Below the pieces are notes generated by a model, which did no database searches, had not been told where the DNA came from, and saw nothing but the letters and a program-made list of their open reading frames with translations. Below, one piece after another: positions 1 to 8,313 of a DNA stretch of 64,000 nt; the first letter of the stretch is position 1; each line of letters begins with the position of its first letter. Both the position numbers and the translations under genes were made by a program. The stretch comes from Bacteroidales bacterium (GTDB lineage: Bacteria > Bacteroidota > Bacteroidia > Bacteroidales > Muribaculaceae): positions 1 through 64,000 of the forward strand of contig JAAVGM010000011.1 of the NCBI GenBank assembly GCA_014800245.1, in the 5' to 3' direction.

Positions 1-76
1 AGTATGTCATTGTTCTTTTGCAAATCTCGCGGCTCATCCGCTCTTGCGAGCGTGGCTCGTTTCTCGTTTGCGGTTG

Positions 77-108
77 CAAAGTTATAACATTTTTCAGCGA
101 TGCGCAAG
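77..108 (-). promoter_or_regulatory. Possible Bacteroidota promoter for a gene left of the window
   Basis: Read on the minus strand, TAACTTTG (77-84) matches the Bacteroidota -7 box TAnnTTTG. An imperfect -33 box, CTTG, lies 20 bp upstream (105-108). Transcription would run left, out of the window, so the target gene is not visible. Nothing else between 1 and 233 looks coding. Confidence 0.4.
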
Positions 109-233
109 TTTTTGTTCAAATTTCTTGGAGATTTTCTCTCCTTATATCTTTATTATTCTATATATCAATCCAATCAATAAATGTTAAAATATCTTTCGTT
201 TTATTAATAGCAAATTTCTATGGAGAGGGGTAA

Positions 234-596
234 TTAGAGAAAATGCGGAATAAAGACGATAAGACCTACGGCGATGGCTGCAAAAACAAAGAGCAGAACT
301 GCTCCGGCAGCGATATCTTTAGCATCTTTTATTAGCGGATGCTTTTCGGGAGAGACGCGATCGCAGACTCGCTCAACCGCAGTATTTATTGCTTCGGCCA
401 TAAATACCACGCCGATGCAGATAAGAATTGCACACCATTCCCATCTCTCAAGATTAAATATGAAGCCGGCTGCCACAACAAGAATGGCAGCCAGAAGATG
501 AATTTTCGCATGTGCTTCTTTTCTGAAGAGCGTGTTAATACCTTGAAAAGCGTAGCCGAAGGCTTTAACTCTCTTTTTCCAATAGCTTTCTTTCAT
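234..596 (-). CDS. dgkA: Diacylglycerol kinase / undecaprenol kinase (DgkA family)
   Basis: This small integral membrane kinase of 120 residues is expected to phosphorylate diacylglycerol or undecaprenol using ATP. The family signature is visible as EAINTAVERVCDR, followed by KDIAAGAVL, with three hydrophobic helices. I chose the ATG at 594-596 (MKESYWKKR). The open frame extends to 695, but that extension overlaps the upstream PAP2 gene and would add a non-homologous N-terminus. Gram-positive-type members of this family act on undecaprenol, and the neighbouring PAP2 phosphatase (665-1228) would do the reverse reaction. The pair therefore suggests lipid-carrier recycling, which is an inference. 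The gene is probably cotranscribed with the PAP2 gene 68 bp upstream. Confidence 0.88.
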   Translation of the reverse strand: MKESYWKKRVKAFGYAFQGINTLFRKEAHAKIHLLAAILVVAAGFIFNLERWEWCAILICIGVVFMAEAINTAVERVCDRVSPEKHPLIKDAKDIAAGAVLLFVFAAIAVGLIVFIPHFL

Positions 597-664
597 AAAA
601 TTAATTCTATTTCGGGCTTCCGCCCTCAACACTGTACGGATGGTGAAAATCAATGCTTGAATGA

Positions 665-1228
665 TTAGAATTCCATTGAAGCATATACCCCCCAATGATT
701 GAGATCTGCCACGGGAGATATCTGCAGGTTATGCTTTTTTGCAAAAGGACGGGTGAAGATATATGCAGACCCGGCGCCGATAGCAGCTCCAGCACATACA
801 TCCCACCAATGATGTTTCTTTGAATAGACGCGCCCCCATGCCACATAGCAGGATAGCGCATATGCCGGCGCTCCGAATGCCCATCCGTATCTGCGCTGTA
901 GGAAGGCGGCTGTTGCAAAACTTATAGCTGAGTGTCCTGAAGGGAAACTATGCCGATTGGAATAGTCGGGACGAGTTTCCTTAATGCTATATTTTAGAAT
1001 AAGGGTGGCGGCAGCCGTTACTCCGGCTGTCTCAACTCCCTGGATCAAACCTTTCCAGTCTTTCTGAACTAATACTCCTGTCAAGGCAGCCGCCGGCAAT
1101 GCAATGACAAGCACGTCGGTAGAAGTGGCTACCCCTTTTTGAGATTTAGAAGGCACAAACTCCTGCGCAGCGCATGCCAACGGCAAGAGAAATGCGAGAA
1201 ACAGAACTAATATCTTTTTCATATTCAT
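665..1228 (-). CDS. PAP2 superfamily phosphatase with signal peptide
   Basis: This 187-residue exported or membrane phosphatase has all three catalytic motifs of the PAP2/acid phosphatase family: K79-x6-R86P87, P96SGH99, and R133-x5-H139-x3-D143. A hydrophobic signal region covers about residues 3-21 (ending ACAAQ). Members dephosphorylate lipid phosphates such as undecaprenyl pyrophosphate, phosphatidic acid or lipid A; the sequence does not say which. It precedes a DgkA-type kinase in the same direction, which fits a lipid-carrier or phospholipid cycle. A second in-frame ATG at codon 3 is an equally plausible start. Confidence 0.85.
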   Translation of the reverse strand: MNMKKILVLFLAFLLPLACAAQEFVPSKSQKGVATSTDVLVIALPAAALTGVLVQKDWKGLIQGVETAGVTAAATLILKYSIKETRPDYSNRHSFPSGHSAISFATAAFLQRRYGWAFGAPAYALSCYVAWGRVYSKKHHWWDVCAGAAIGAGSAYIFTRPFAKKHNLQISPVADLNHWGVYASMEF

Positions 1229-1256
1229 TAGAATGAAATGCTTGGATAATTATTAT

Positions 1257-1296
1257 TTATTCCGGCATTCACTTTTTTTTGCAAATGCCGGAATAA
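1257..1296 (-). terminator. Rho-independent-type terminator after the PCMD/DUF4493 operon
   Basis: A 13-bp perfect inverted repeat (1257-1269 with 1284-1296) starts 1 bp after the stop of the last operon gene (1298). It separates that operon from the PAP2/dgkA pair. Confidence 0.7.
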
Positions 1297-1297
1297 A

Positions 1298-2875
1298 TTA
1301 TGGCAAATCCCATCCGAAGCTAAACTGATCCACATATAACACGGCACCGGTTCCTCCCGTGAAGAAGTCGCCGTATTTGGAGGCAGAGCATGTGATCTGC
1401 AGATATGTCGGCACGCGATATGTGTCGCGATATTCGAGTTTTATCTCAAATTCCTGATAGCTATCCATCGTGCCGCTATATAGCAATTCGCCGTAAGCAA
1501 TTATCGATTCGGAATTCTTATCGAAGAGCTGTCGATTATTAGGATTTGTACGAATCTCAAATGGCGCAGTCCAATCTGCAAGGGCCACATAAATATGACA
1601 TGTGTCAGGACGCCCGATAAGATCCTTATACTCGTTAGACGACCTGTCGATATTTGCAGTCCGATACTGATAATACCCCTTCAAGGATGTTGGCCGGAGT
1701 CCGAACGGGCGACCGAAGTCGAGCACACCATTCGTCCCATCCAATTTGGCAAACTTACCGGTATATATAGATCCGGCAGCAATCTTACCAAGACCGAACA
1801 CGGCTGCGAATATAGTTTCGAGTTGCGCGGCGCGTCCTTGTCCGGTAACGGTATGGTCGGTCGGCGTAACATTGTTCTGCCCTGTAAGTGAGGTTCCGGT
1901 GTTGCCGGTGTCCCAATATTGCACTCCGCCCTCTGCATAGGGGTACCATATCTTGCCGTTGTTCCACCATTCCTCGAAATCACCATTAGGGATATCGGTG
2001 GTGCCTTGGGTTGTCACCTTTACAATATTTCCTTTATCTTCCCCTGCTACTGCCCGGACACTATATTCCGTAAGTGGTTTGAGATGCGGGATGGATGCTG
2101 AGAAATTACCGGCTGTCTGTATCACACGTTCCTGAGGGAGAGAGATCCATTCTCCTGAATCACTCTCGCGATATTCGAAGCCTCCTGTTAAATCTGACGG
2201 ACATGAACCATAAGCCCATACTACTTCCGACCAGGCATCTACCGAAGAAGTGGAGACAACAAGATCGGTGAAGACCACATATATAGTCCATACCTCAGTG
2301 CGCCCATGCGCTGTAACCTCCACCCGAAGAGGGTAAGAAAGATCAATCTTGCCCGGTTTGAGGTCGGGGGTCATTGTGGTTATATCCCTTGGCCCGAGTT
2401 TGACGCTTTCAAGCTGAAGATCGGTAAGGTCGGTGCCTTCGGGCAAAGTTACTATGACACGGCGTCCGATAGGATCGACCACGCTCTCCCCTACCTGCCC
2501 ATCAATAGTGAAATAACGTTCGATATCCTGCTTGCCATAAATCACCCAGTAATAGGTCTGATATTTTGAAAGAGCCACAATCATAGGGTTAGAAAGATTG
2601 TGAGTCTCATCGAGCATATCGAAATCACACTCGGCGCCGGGGGTGGTGGTGAATTGAGTGAAGCGCACATTCTCGATATCCACTATCTCGTCGAGATAGA
2701 CAGTGACATCATAAGCCATTGAATCTATTACGGAGGGCTTCAACTCCCCTTCTGCCACAAGCGATGTGATGATCTGCGGAATCTTCGGATACGGCACATC
2801 GTTCTCGATACATCCCGCAAGCCATATCAAAGCCGCTATCGGCAGCAATCGGAAAATATTCTTTACTGATTTCAT
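1298..2875 (-). CDS. Lipoprotein with C-terminal PCMD domain (putative carbohydrate metabolism domain)
   Basis: This 525-residue protein has a lipoprotein signal ending in LAGC (Cys22), so it should be a membrane-anchored surface or periplasmic protein. The middle looks like Ig-type beta domains. The last ~240 residues begin with PNGDFEEW and end with the PCMD pattern (IRTNPNNRQLFDK, SASKYGDFF, LYVDQF). The same blocks occur in the paralogue at 4680-6992. The PCMD fold is predicted to bind glycans, but no substrate is known. It is the last gene of a six-gene minus-strand operon and follows two outer-membrane proteins after 2 bp. Unlike its paralogues it lacks an obvious DUF4493 N-terminus. 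Confidence 0.78.
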   Translation of the reverse strand: MKSVKNIFRLLPIAALIWLAGCIENDVPYPKIPQIITSLVAEGELKPSVIDSMAYDVTVYLDEIVDIENVRFTQFTTTPGAECDFDMLDETHNLSNPMIVALSKYQTYYWVIYGKQDIERYFTIDGQVGESVVDPIGRRVIVTLPEGTDLTDLQLESVKLGPRDITTMTPDLKPGKIDLSYPLRVEVTAHGRTEVWTIYVVFTDLVVSTSSVDAWSEVVWAYGSCPSDLTGGFEYRESDSGEWISLPQERVIQTAGNFSASIPHLKPLTEYSVRAVAGEDKGNIVKVTTQGTTDIPNGDFEEWWNNGKIWYPYAEGGVQYWDTGNTGTSLTGQNNVTPTDHTVTGQGRAAQLETIFAAVFGLGKIAAGSIYTGKFAKLDGTNGVLDFGRPFGLRPTSLKGYYQYRTANIDRSSNEYKDLIGRPDTCHIYVALADWTAPFEIRTNPNNRQLFDKNSESIIAYGELLYSGTMDSYQEFEIKLEYRDTYRVPTYLQITCSASKYGDFFTGGTGAVLYVDQFSFGWDLP

Positions 2876-2877
2876 AA

Positions 2878-3819
2878 TTATATATGGATTCCGAGCCCGA
2901 AATTAATATTAAAGATATTGAATCGGAAATTAGCTCCTGATGTGAAACGATTTCCGATATCCTCTCCATTCTCCTGCTGCTTTTCATTGCGAAGATGATA
3001 GCCGAACACACCGAATGACACATTGAAACTCACATTATCCATAATGAATACGCACACTCCGGGAGAGAAATTGAGAGCGGCATCCATGTAGGTGGTATGG
3101 GTTTCGCGTGCCTCTCCTGCATATGGACGTCGGAAATCGGAATTTCCGGAGGAGAAAGCCAATTCCACCTCATTGAATATGCCGAATCTTCCTCGACGCG
3201 AAAGTCCGATGTATGATGTAAGAGTGAAAGCAGCAGTATAGCCTTCATTGCGATACATCACATCATTCAGAGAGAAATTCATATCATCATCAATATCAAC
3301 ATTGAATGAATCAATATTTCCTTTCATTGAACTATATCCGAAACGAAGACCTACGGAAGTATTATTTCTTATAAAATATGAAACGGAAGGCTTTATCGAA
3401 AATGTATGGATATTCAGATCTATATCTGTGAGAAGCCCAAGCATTTCAAGGTCGTCGGTGGAAAATTCCCCATATGAAGCTGTCAATCCGAATGCCCAGT
3501 TACCTTTGGGGATGAAAAGATGATTGAAAAGCCCCCGGTTGTAACGCTCTCTTCCGAGAGTACGAGTTTTTAACATCATTGGCACGGTGTCGCCCCTGAC
3601 AATCGTGACATCAGACATTGAGTAGGTGCCGTTGTCTTCCACCACTTTTTTCCCGCCCATCAGCAATTGCATCACATCATTTTGCAATGAATCCGGGATA
3701 TAGATATATTTTCCATCAGCCACAGGAGCCACCGAATCGGGGAAAGCGGATTCCATTGTCTCCGCCTTTGCGTATATTACGGACACTACCGCAATTATTA
3801 TCAACAATAACTTTCTCAT
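2878..3819 (-). CDS. Putative outer-membrane beta-barrel protein (paralogue of the 3816-4667 gene)
   Basis: This 313-residue protein has a signal peptide (about residues 1-19, ending YAKA) and a C-terminal part of alternating polar/hydrophobic strands typical of a small beta-barrel. It shares the block 'FxPKGxWxxGLxxSY' (here FIPKGNWAFGLTASY) and the general layout with the product of 3816-4667, so the two arose by duplication. Its start codon overlaps the stop of that gene by 4 bp (ATGA, 3816-3819), pointing to translational coupling. I do not recognise a named family. A role as the membrane part of the DUF4493/PCMD surface assembly is inferred from the operon only. Confidence 0.65.
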   Translation of the reverse strand: MRKLLLIIIAVVSVIYAKAETMESAFPDSVAPVADGKYIYIPDSLQNDVMQLLMGGKKVVEDNGTYSMSDVTIVRGDTVPMMLKTRTLGRERYNRGLFNHLFIPKGNWAFGLTASYGEFSTDDLEMLGLLTDIDLNIHTFSIKPSVSYFIRNNTSVGLRFGYSSMKGNIDSFNVDIDDDMNFSLNDVMYRNEGYTAAFTLTSYIGLSRRGRFGIFNEVELAFSSGNSDFRRPYAGEARETHTTYMDAALNFSPGVCVFIMDNVSFNVSFGVFGYHLRNEKQQENGEDIGNRFTSGANFRFNIFNINFGLGIHI

Positions 3820-4667
3820 AGATAGAATGAAACTCCGAAGGTGATAGAAAATAGATTTATCCTGAAATTAGCCGATTTCGACTTTCTATGCGCCACATAG
3901 ATGCGGTCGGTCAGCGTTTTCGTGCCTGTATAGCTAAAACCCAAAACTCCGACATTCACTTCAAGAGCCGAATAATTGCTGAGGAACAGACACAAACCCG
4001 GAACAAGACCGACATCAAGAGAGAAATTGGTTTCGTATGCTCCGGTCATATCGTCGGAAATACCTTTTGTGAATTTCGACTGGCCTCCACCCAACTGGCA
4101 TTGAATCTCATTGAAAAAGCCGAAACGTTTTGAACGCCCTATCGAGAAATAATTGCGGAAGAAGAGTGTGGCGTAGTAATTATGAGCGAGGGAATAGACA
4201 TAGTCTGCTCCATAGTTGGCGTCTTCACCGAATACAATATTGGCGCTCTCAAGTTTGGAAAGCGATCTTTGATAGGCAAATTTAAGACCGCCTCCCATAT
4301 CGTCGCGAAACATAAAGCATACACTCGGAGTGATCTTAAAAGAATAAGTGTCGCCCGTCAGGTTCTCCAAAACGAAGAACTGATAGTTATTCTGATTGGA
4401 TTGGGTATAGGAAACGGACAATCCGGTTATCCACTGCCCTTTGGGAACGAACACCACAGACTCTACATCTCTCTTAAACTCCTCTACCTGCTTCTGCTGC
4501 TGCATCTCATGGATCATTTGTGGAGTGATCCTCATGGTGTCAGCCACGACCGGACGGGGCAATGCTCCTATGCTGTCGGCCGACTCTACAAATGCAGTTT
4601 GACTCTGTGCGCAGAAAGCGCACAGAGTCAATATAGTCGAGATTAAAAATTTAGCTTTATTTCTCAC
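3816..4667 (-). CDS. Putative outer-membrane beta-barrel protein
   Basis: This 283-residue protein has a signal peptide (ending CAQSQ) and then a barrel-like region containing FVPKGQWITGLSVSYTQ, also seen in the downstream paralogue at 2878-3819. It ends in FSITFGVSFYL, an aromatic/hydrophobic end that suits outer-membrane insertion. It lies 12 bp downstream of the DUF4493/PCMD gene (4680-6992) and overlaps the next gene by ATGA. The function is unknown. The conserved partnership with PCMD lipoproteins suggests surface display or anchoring, which is inference. Confidence 0.65.
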   Translation of the reverse strand: MRNKAKFLISTILTLCAFCAQSQTAFVESADSIGALPRPVVADTMRITPQMIHEMQQQKQVEEFKRDVESVVFVPKGQWITGLSVSYTQSNQNNYQFFVLENLTGDTYSFKITPSVCFMFRDDMGGGLKFAYQRSLSKLESANIVFGEDANYGADYVYSLAHNYYATLFFRNYFSIGRSKRFGFFNEIQCQLGGGQSKFTKGISDDMTGAYETNFSLDVGLVPGLCLFLSNYSALEVNVGVLGFSYTGTKTLTDRIYVAHRKSKSANFRINLFSITFGVSFYL

Positions 4668-4679
4668 GACGGCTAAACA

Positions 4680-6992
4680 TTAATATATCAATTCAAAATC
4701 GTCAACATACATAACCGATCCGGCTGCTCCGGAGAAGTAATCTCCATATTTGGATGCCGATACCACGATTACGAGATACTTGGGACGCTGCGTGTTGGCA
4801 CGAACATTATATTCAATCGGAATCTCCAAGGATTCGAGCGATCCATCAGGACCGAAAGAGCTTGTGAATGTACGTTCACCGTAGGCAAGGACAGCAGCCT
4901 CATCTTTATCAAGGAGCTTACGATTTGACGGATTAGTGCGGATCTCTATAGGTTCCGTGGTCAAAGCCACATAAATCTGTCCATGATCGCTACCGCCACT
5001 GAATCCTTCAGGCACAAATCCTTCATTGCCCGACTTTACTGAGGCACCTGATGCAGGACGATAATTTGCCCAAACCTTAAGTTTTGCGGGATGTGTGCCA
5101 TCATAACTACGACCGAGCGAAAGAACACCGTTTGTTCCATCAGTCTTGACATACTCACCAACAAAAATATTACCGGCGGCAAGCACTCCCATTGCTGATT
5201 TCGACTCCAGACGCGCACTATAGCTTCCGCTATGCTTCATATCTGTGGATTTATCGGTAAGCGTCATGCTCGCAGTAGCAGCTCCCTCATTTCCAGAACC
5301 CCAGAAAGAGAGGGTCTTATCACCCTCAGCCCCCGGAAGCGTAACATTCTTTGTGCCTAACATTGTTTTAGCGGAATATGTGCTCCAATTCTCAAAAGAT
5401 GCATTTGGAATCTGATAAACAGATTCAGTGGAGAATGTAGATACATATTTCTGCTCATAATCGTCGGCATAAAACTTATACTCATAAGTTGTGCCGGGCT
5501 TAAGTCCGGTGAGTGCAACAGTGAAAGGCACTCTCTCTGCACGAGTGGCAATCTCTGCACGAGTCATTGAACGCAATTTTCTGCGAGCAGCGTTTCCACC
5601 TGCTTTTGCAGATATTTTCTTCCAATCTGAAGACCCGCTCTCACGGTAAAGCATACCGTAATCATTGACCTCGGCATCATATAGATATCCGGTGAGGGTG
5701 GCCTTTGATCCGGTGATTGCCATAGGTTCTCTTGCAGGGTCGGGAAGAGGAGCAACATCCACGGGAGCCATTACCACGATTGCCTCTTCTGTATTGGCGA
5801 TGCGGAGAGTTGCGTCTGTCTGTTTTCCGTCTAAATCTCGAGCAGAGATTTCAATTACATACTCTTCATTGCTTTCGGGAAGATTATCAAAGAATTCCTT
5901 ACGGAAGAAGAAAGTATATTCATCGAGAAGAACACCGGAAGCGGCATCTATCTTGCCGGTGGTGTGATCCACATGAATACCCAAGTTTTCAATCTCCGCT
6001 TGCTCAGCAGCCGTGTTGCGTGATATCTCATGGTTGGCAAGGTTCTTGATCACATCCGGCGCTTTATCTCCACCGATGGTCAAGGCTGCCATACCTTTAT
6101 ATGCGCATACAAAAACCTGCTTTTCAACAAATGTTCCGGGAGTTCCTATCACCTGATCTTCAAGATCAAATTCCACACCCTGGATAAAGGGACGACCGAA
6201 AATCTCAACCTCCTCCTCTATAACCGGGATATCCTCAATCTCAATCTTTATGAGACCTGCACCCCATTGGGGAGTCTCATTAGGTTTGAGGCGTACCTGA
6301 TATTGATGCGCTCTCTGCACATTCTCAATCACGCCGGAGTATTCGATCGGTTCACCGTCGGCGTTGGTGGCTGTGATTGAGTAAGTAAGGGATTTGTCGG
6401 TGGAGGGCATCATGAAATATCCGGTGTTGAAGAGAGTTGAACCACCCTCGGCAGCTTCACTGAAAGTCAATTCTCCGCGCGAATGACCCACAGTCATTGT
6501 GAGATCTTTCAAGCCCAATTCCAATGTTTCGGGAGCGAAGGATACAAGGACATTAGCGATATTGAGTTTCAGACTTACTGTGGTCTGATCCTCTACATGG
6601 AACGCCTCTGTCTTTCCACGATAGAACTTGGCATCGAATGAGGCGGAAACGGAGTCGCCGGTCCATCCCTCCGCGATATATGAATGGCCCTTTGAGAGGG
6701 AGATATTCCCGGGGATAGTCTCCAGACCGAAATATTTGCGTATCACCTCATGGCGATCGCCATTAGAGCTCTCTCGCTCAATATATACGATAGCTTTCTC
6801 GCGGAGAGCTTTCATCTCCTCGACATCAATTTCAGCGCGGGTTATGGTCTGACCCTTGATATCTGTAGAGAGATGAAGAGTTCCATCGCCCTGCTCAATA
6901 TCCCCGAAGGGGGTATCCATGTTGCAGGATGCGGATACGGCAGCCAACAAACCTACAGCCGCGAATCCAAGATATTTATATGTTTTATTCAT
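4680..6992 (-). CDS. DUF4493 and PCMD domain lipoprotein
   Basis: This 770-residue lipoprotein has a lipobox at VSASC (Cys23). The first ~250 residues match the DUF4493 type seen in its operon neighbours (LHLSTDIKGQ, then a TRAEI stretch). Ig-like segments follow, including a domain at about 400-520 (YEYKFYADDYEQK). A C-terminal PCMD domain runs from about 525 (IPNASFENW) to 770 (IRTNPSNRKLLDK, SASKYGDYF, MYVDDF). The protein is probably surface exposed, and glycan binding is predicted only from the PCMD name and fold. The gap to the upstream gene is 12 bp. The domain order is the same as in 8314-10941, so these are paralogues. Confidence 0.78.
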   Translation of the reverse strand: MNKTYKYLGFAAVGLLAAVSASCNMDTPFGDIEQGDGTLHLSTDIKGQTITRAEIDVEEMKALREKAIVYIERESSNGDRHEVIRKYFGLETIPGNISLSKGHSYIAEGWTGDSVSASFDAKFYRGKTEAFHVEDQTTVSLKLNIANVLVSFAPETLELGLKDLTMTVGHSRGELTFSEAAEGGSTLFNTGYFMMPSTDKSLTYSITATNADGEPIEYSGVIENVQRAHQYQVRLKPNETPQWGAGLIKIEIEDIPVIEEEVEIFGRPFIQGVEFDLEDQVIGTPGTFVEKQVFVCAYKGMAALTIGGDKAPDVIKNLANHEISRNTAAEQAEIENLGIHVDHTTGKIDAASGVLLDEYTFFFRKEFFDNLPESNEEYVIEISARDLDGKQTDATLRIANTEEAIVVMAPVDVAPLPDPAREPMAITGSKATLTGYLYDAEVNDYGMLYRESGSSDWKKISAKAGGNAARRKLRSMTRAEIATRAERVPFTVALTGLKPGTTYEYKFYADDYEQKYVSTFSTESVYQIPNASFENWSTYSAKTMLGTKNVTLPGAEGDKTLSFWGSGNEGAATASMTLTDKSTDMKHSGSYSARLESKSAMGVLAAGNIFVGEYVKTDGTNGVLSLGRSYDGTHPAKLKVWANYRPASGASVKSGNEGFVPEGFSGGSDHGQIYVALTTEPIEIRTNPSNRKLLDKDEAAVLAYGERTFTSSFGPDGSLESLEIPIEYNVRANTQRPKYLVIVVSASKYGDYFSGAAGSVMYVDDFELIY

Positions 6993-7004
6993 TGCTGCAG
7001 ATTA

Positions 7005-8285
7005 TTATTTTGATTCGAGAATAAGAGTTTTTGTGGTCTCGCCATTAGCATCGGCAACAGTCAGCTCGAAGTTATGTAAACCGGGTCCGAGAGCGGAGAT
7101 CATCGTAAGGAAGGATGTAAGATCGAATTTCATTTCCTTACTACCCTTCACCACCTGTCCTTCCTTCAACAATCCCAGGCCGATGAGGGCATCTTCATCA
7201 CTTCCGGGGTTGATAAGGTCCAAGGGATTGGACAAGCCTACCTGGGTAACATCAAGAGTATTCGAATCTATCTTGCACTCAAATTTAGTGAAGCCACCGT
7301 CGGCAAAGCTTGTAATATTCAAGACGCAAGAGGTAAGGTCATCATCAATAACGTTTACTCCGTCGAGAGTAACAGGGGCTTCGGCACTAATATCGGGAGC
7401 TTTCTGATCATCTCCGGGAACGGGAGTGTCGGGCGTTTCGGGATCCTTACCTTCATCTGAGCCTTCCATCGGACGCTCGTCGTCGCCAAGGTCAGTATCC
7501 TCACCCGGATCAACCTCTCTATCCACGTTTACAGGAGTGACGCTGGCTTCAACAAAGATATCGCCTCCGGCCTGACCGCTATGGTCGGGGTCTTGCGAAT
7601 GGAGTTTGAAGCGAATCTTGTAATGCACACCCTGTTCTACGGTGTCGAATGATTTTGTCTCTACGGTCTCTGCACCTTCCACTGTTCCATAGAAAGTGGC
7701 GGCAAGGGAGTTGCCCTCATATTTGAAATATCCGGCTCGGCCCTCAGTGGCCTTGGTGAAATTAAGACCGGCATTATCGCCAACCTTCACCTCAACCCTC
7801 GAATCTTCCGACATGGCGGAAATAAGGATGGGATCAAATTCCACTGTGACCATCACATTCTGCAAGCGACATACGATGGGATCTATATCCGATGTGATTG
7901 AATCTTTCAAGATTTGGAAAGATTTGGATTCGCCAAGATAGTAAGGAGAATCCCAATCGGCTTCAACATCTGTTCCTTTGCTGGCCACAACACGATATGT
8001 GCCTACGGGAAGCACTACCACATCCGGCATCTGCGAATAAGTGAAAGATTCCTCGGGGGCAGGAGAATCACCCTTGAAGAAAAGGATCTTGAAGTCGTCG
8101 AGTTCGCCGGCACGAGTGGCAGGAGAATTATATACGACATTTGAATTGTCGCGCACATCCAAAAGGATTGAGCTGGTGGAGAATCTACCGGCTCCCTGGT
8201 CGGTGGTGATATTGAATCCCAATTCCTCACAGCTTGTGAAGAGGAGAAGGGAGGTCAATAAACTTAATAAATATTTAGTTTTCAT
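7005..8285 (-). CDS. DUF4493 domain lipoprotein
   Basis: This 426-residue lipoprotein has a lipobox at LFTSC (Cys19). Residues ~25-250 are DUF4493-like, with the characteristic 'LPVGTYRVVASKG' block and a run of strands. An acidic, Pro-rich linker at about 265-300 (DPGEDTDLGDDERP, then PDTPVPGDDQ) leads to one further beta domain of ~125 residues. It lacks the PCMD domain found in both flanking paralogues. It is the second gene of the operon (8314 > 7005 > 4680 > 3816 > 2878 > 1298). The function is unknown, and the family is restricted mostly to gut Bacteroidales. Confidence 0.75.
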   Translation of the reverse strand: MKTKYLLSLLTSLLLFTSCEELGFNITTDQGAGRFSTSSILLDVRDNSNVVYNSPATRAGELDDFKILFFKGDSPAPEESFTYSQMPDVVVLPVGTYRVVASKGTDVEADWDSPYYLGESKSFQILKDSITSDIDPIVCRLQNVMVTVEFDPILISAMSEDSRVEVKVGDNAGLNFTKATEGRAGYFKYEGNSLAATFYGTVEGAETVETKSFDTVEQGVHYKIRFKLHSQDPDHSGQAGGDIFVEASVTPVNVDREVDPGEDTDLGDDERPMEGSDEGKDPETPDTPVPGDDQKAPDISAEAPVTLDGVNVIDDDLTSCVLNITSFADGGFTKFECKIDSNTLDVTQVGLSNPLDLINPGSDEDALIGLGLLKEGQVVKGSKEMKFDLTSFLTMISALGPGLHNFELTVADANGETTKTLILESK

Positions 8286-8313
8286 TATTATTCGTTCCAG
8301 AAATTAAACTTAA

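Noticed and set aside
18..233. 71-codon plus-strand ORF at the left edge
   Set aside because: No recognisable domain or start context, it runs against a likely minus-strand promoter, and the composition is that of non-coding AT-rich DNA.
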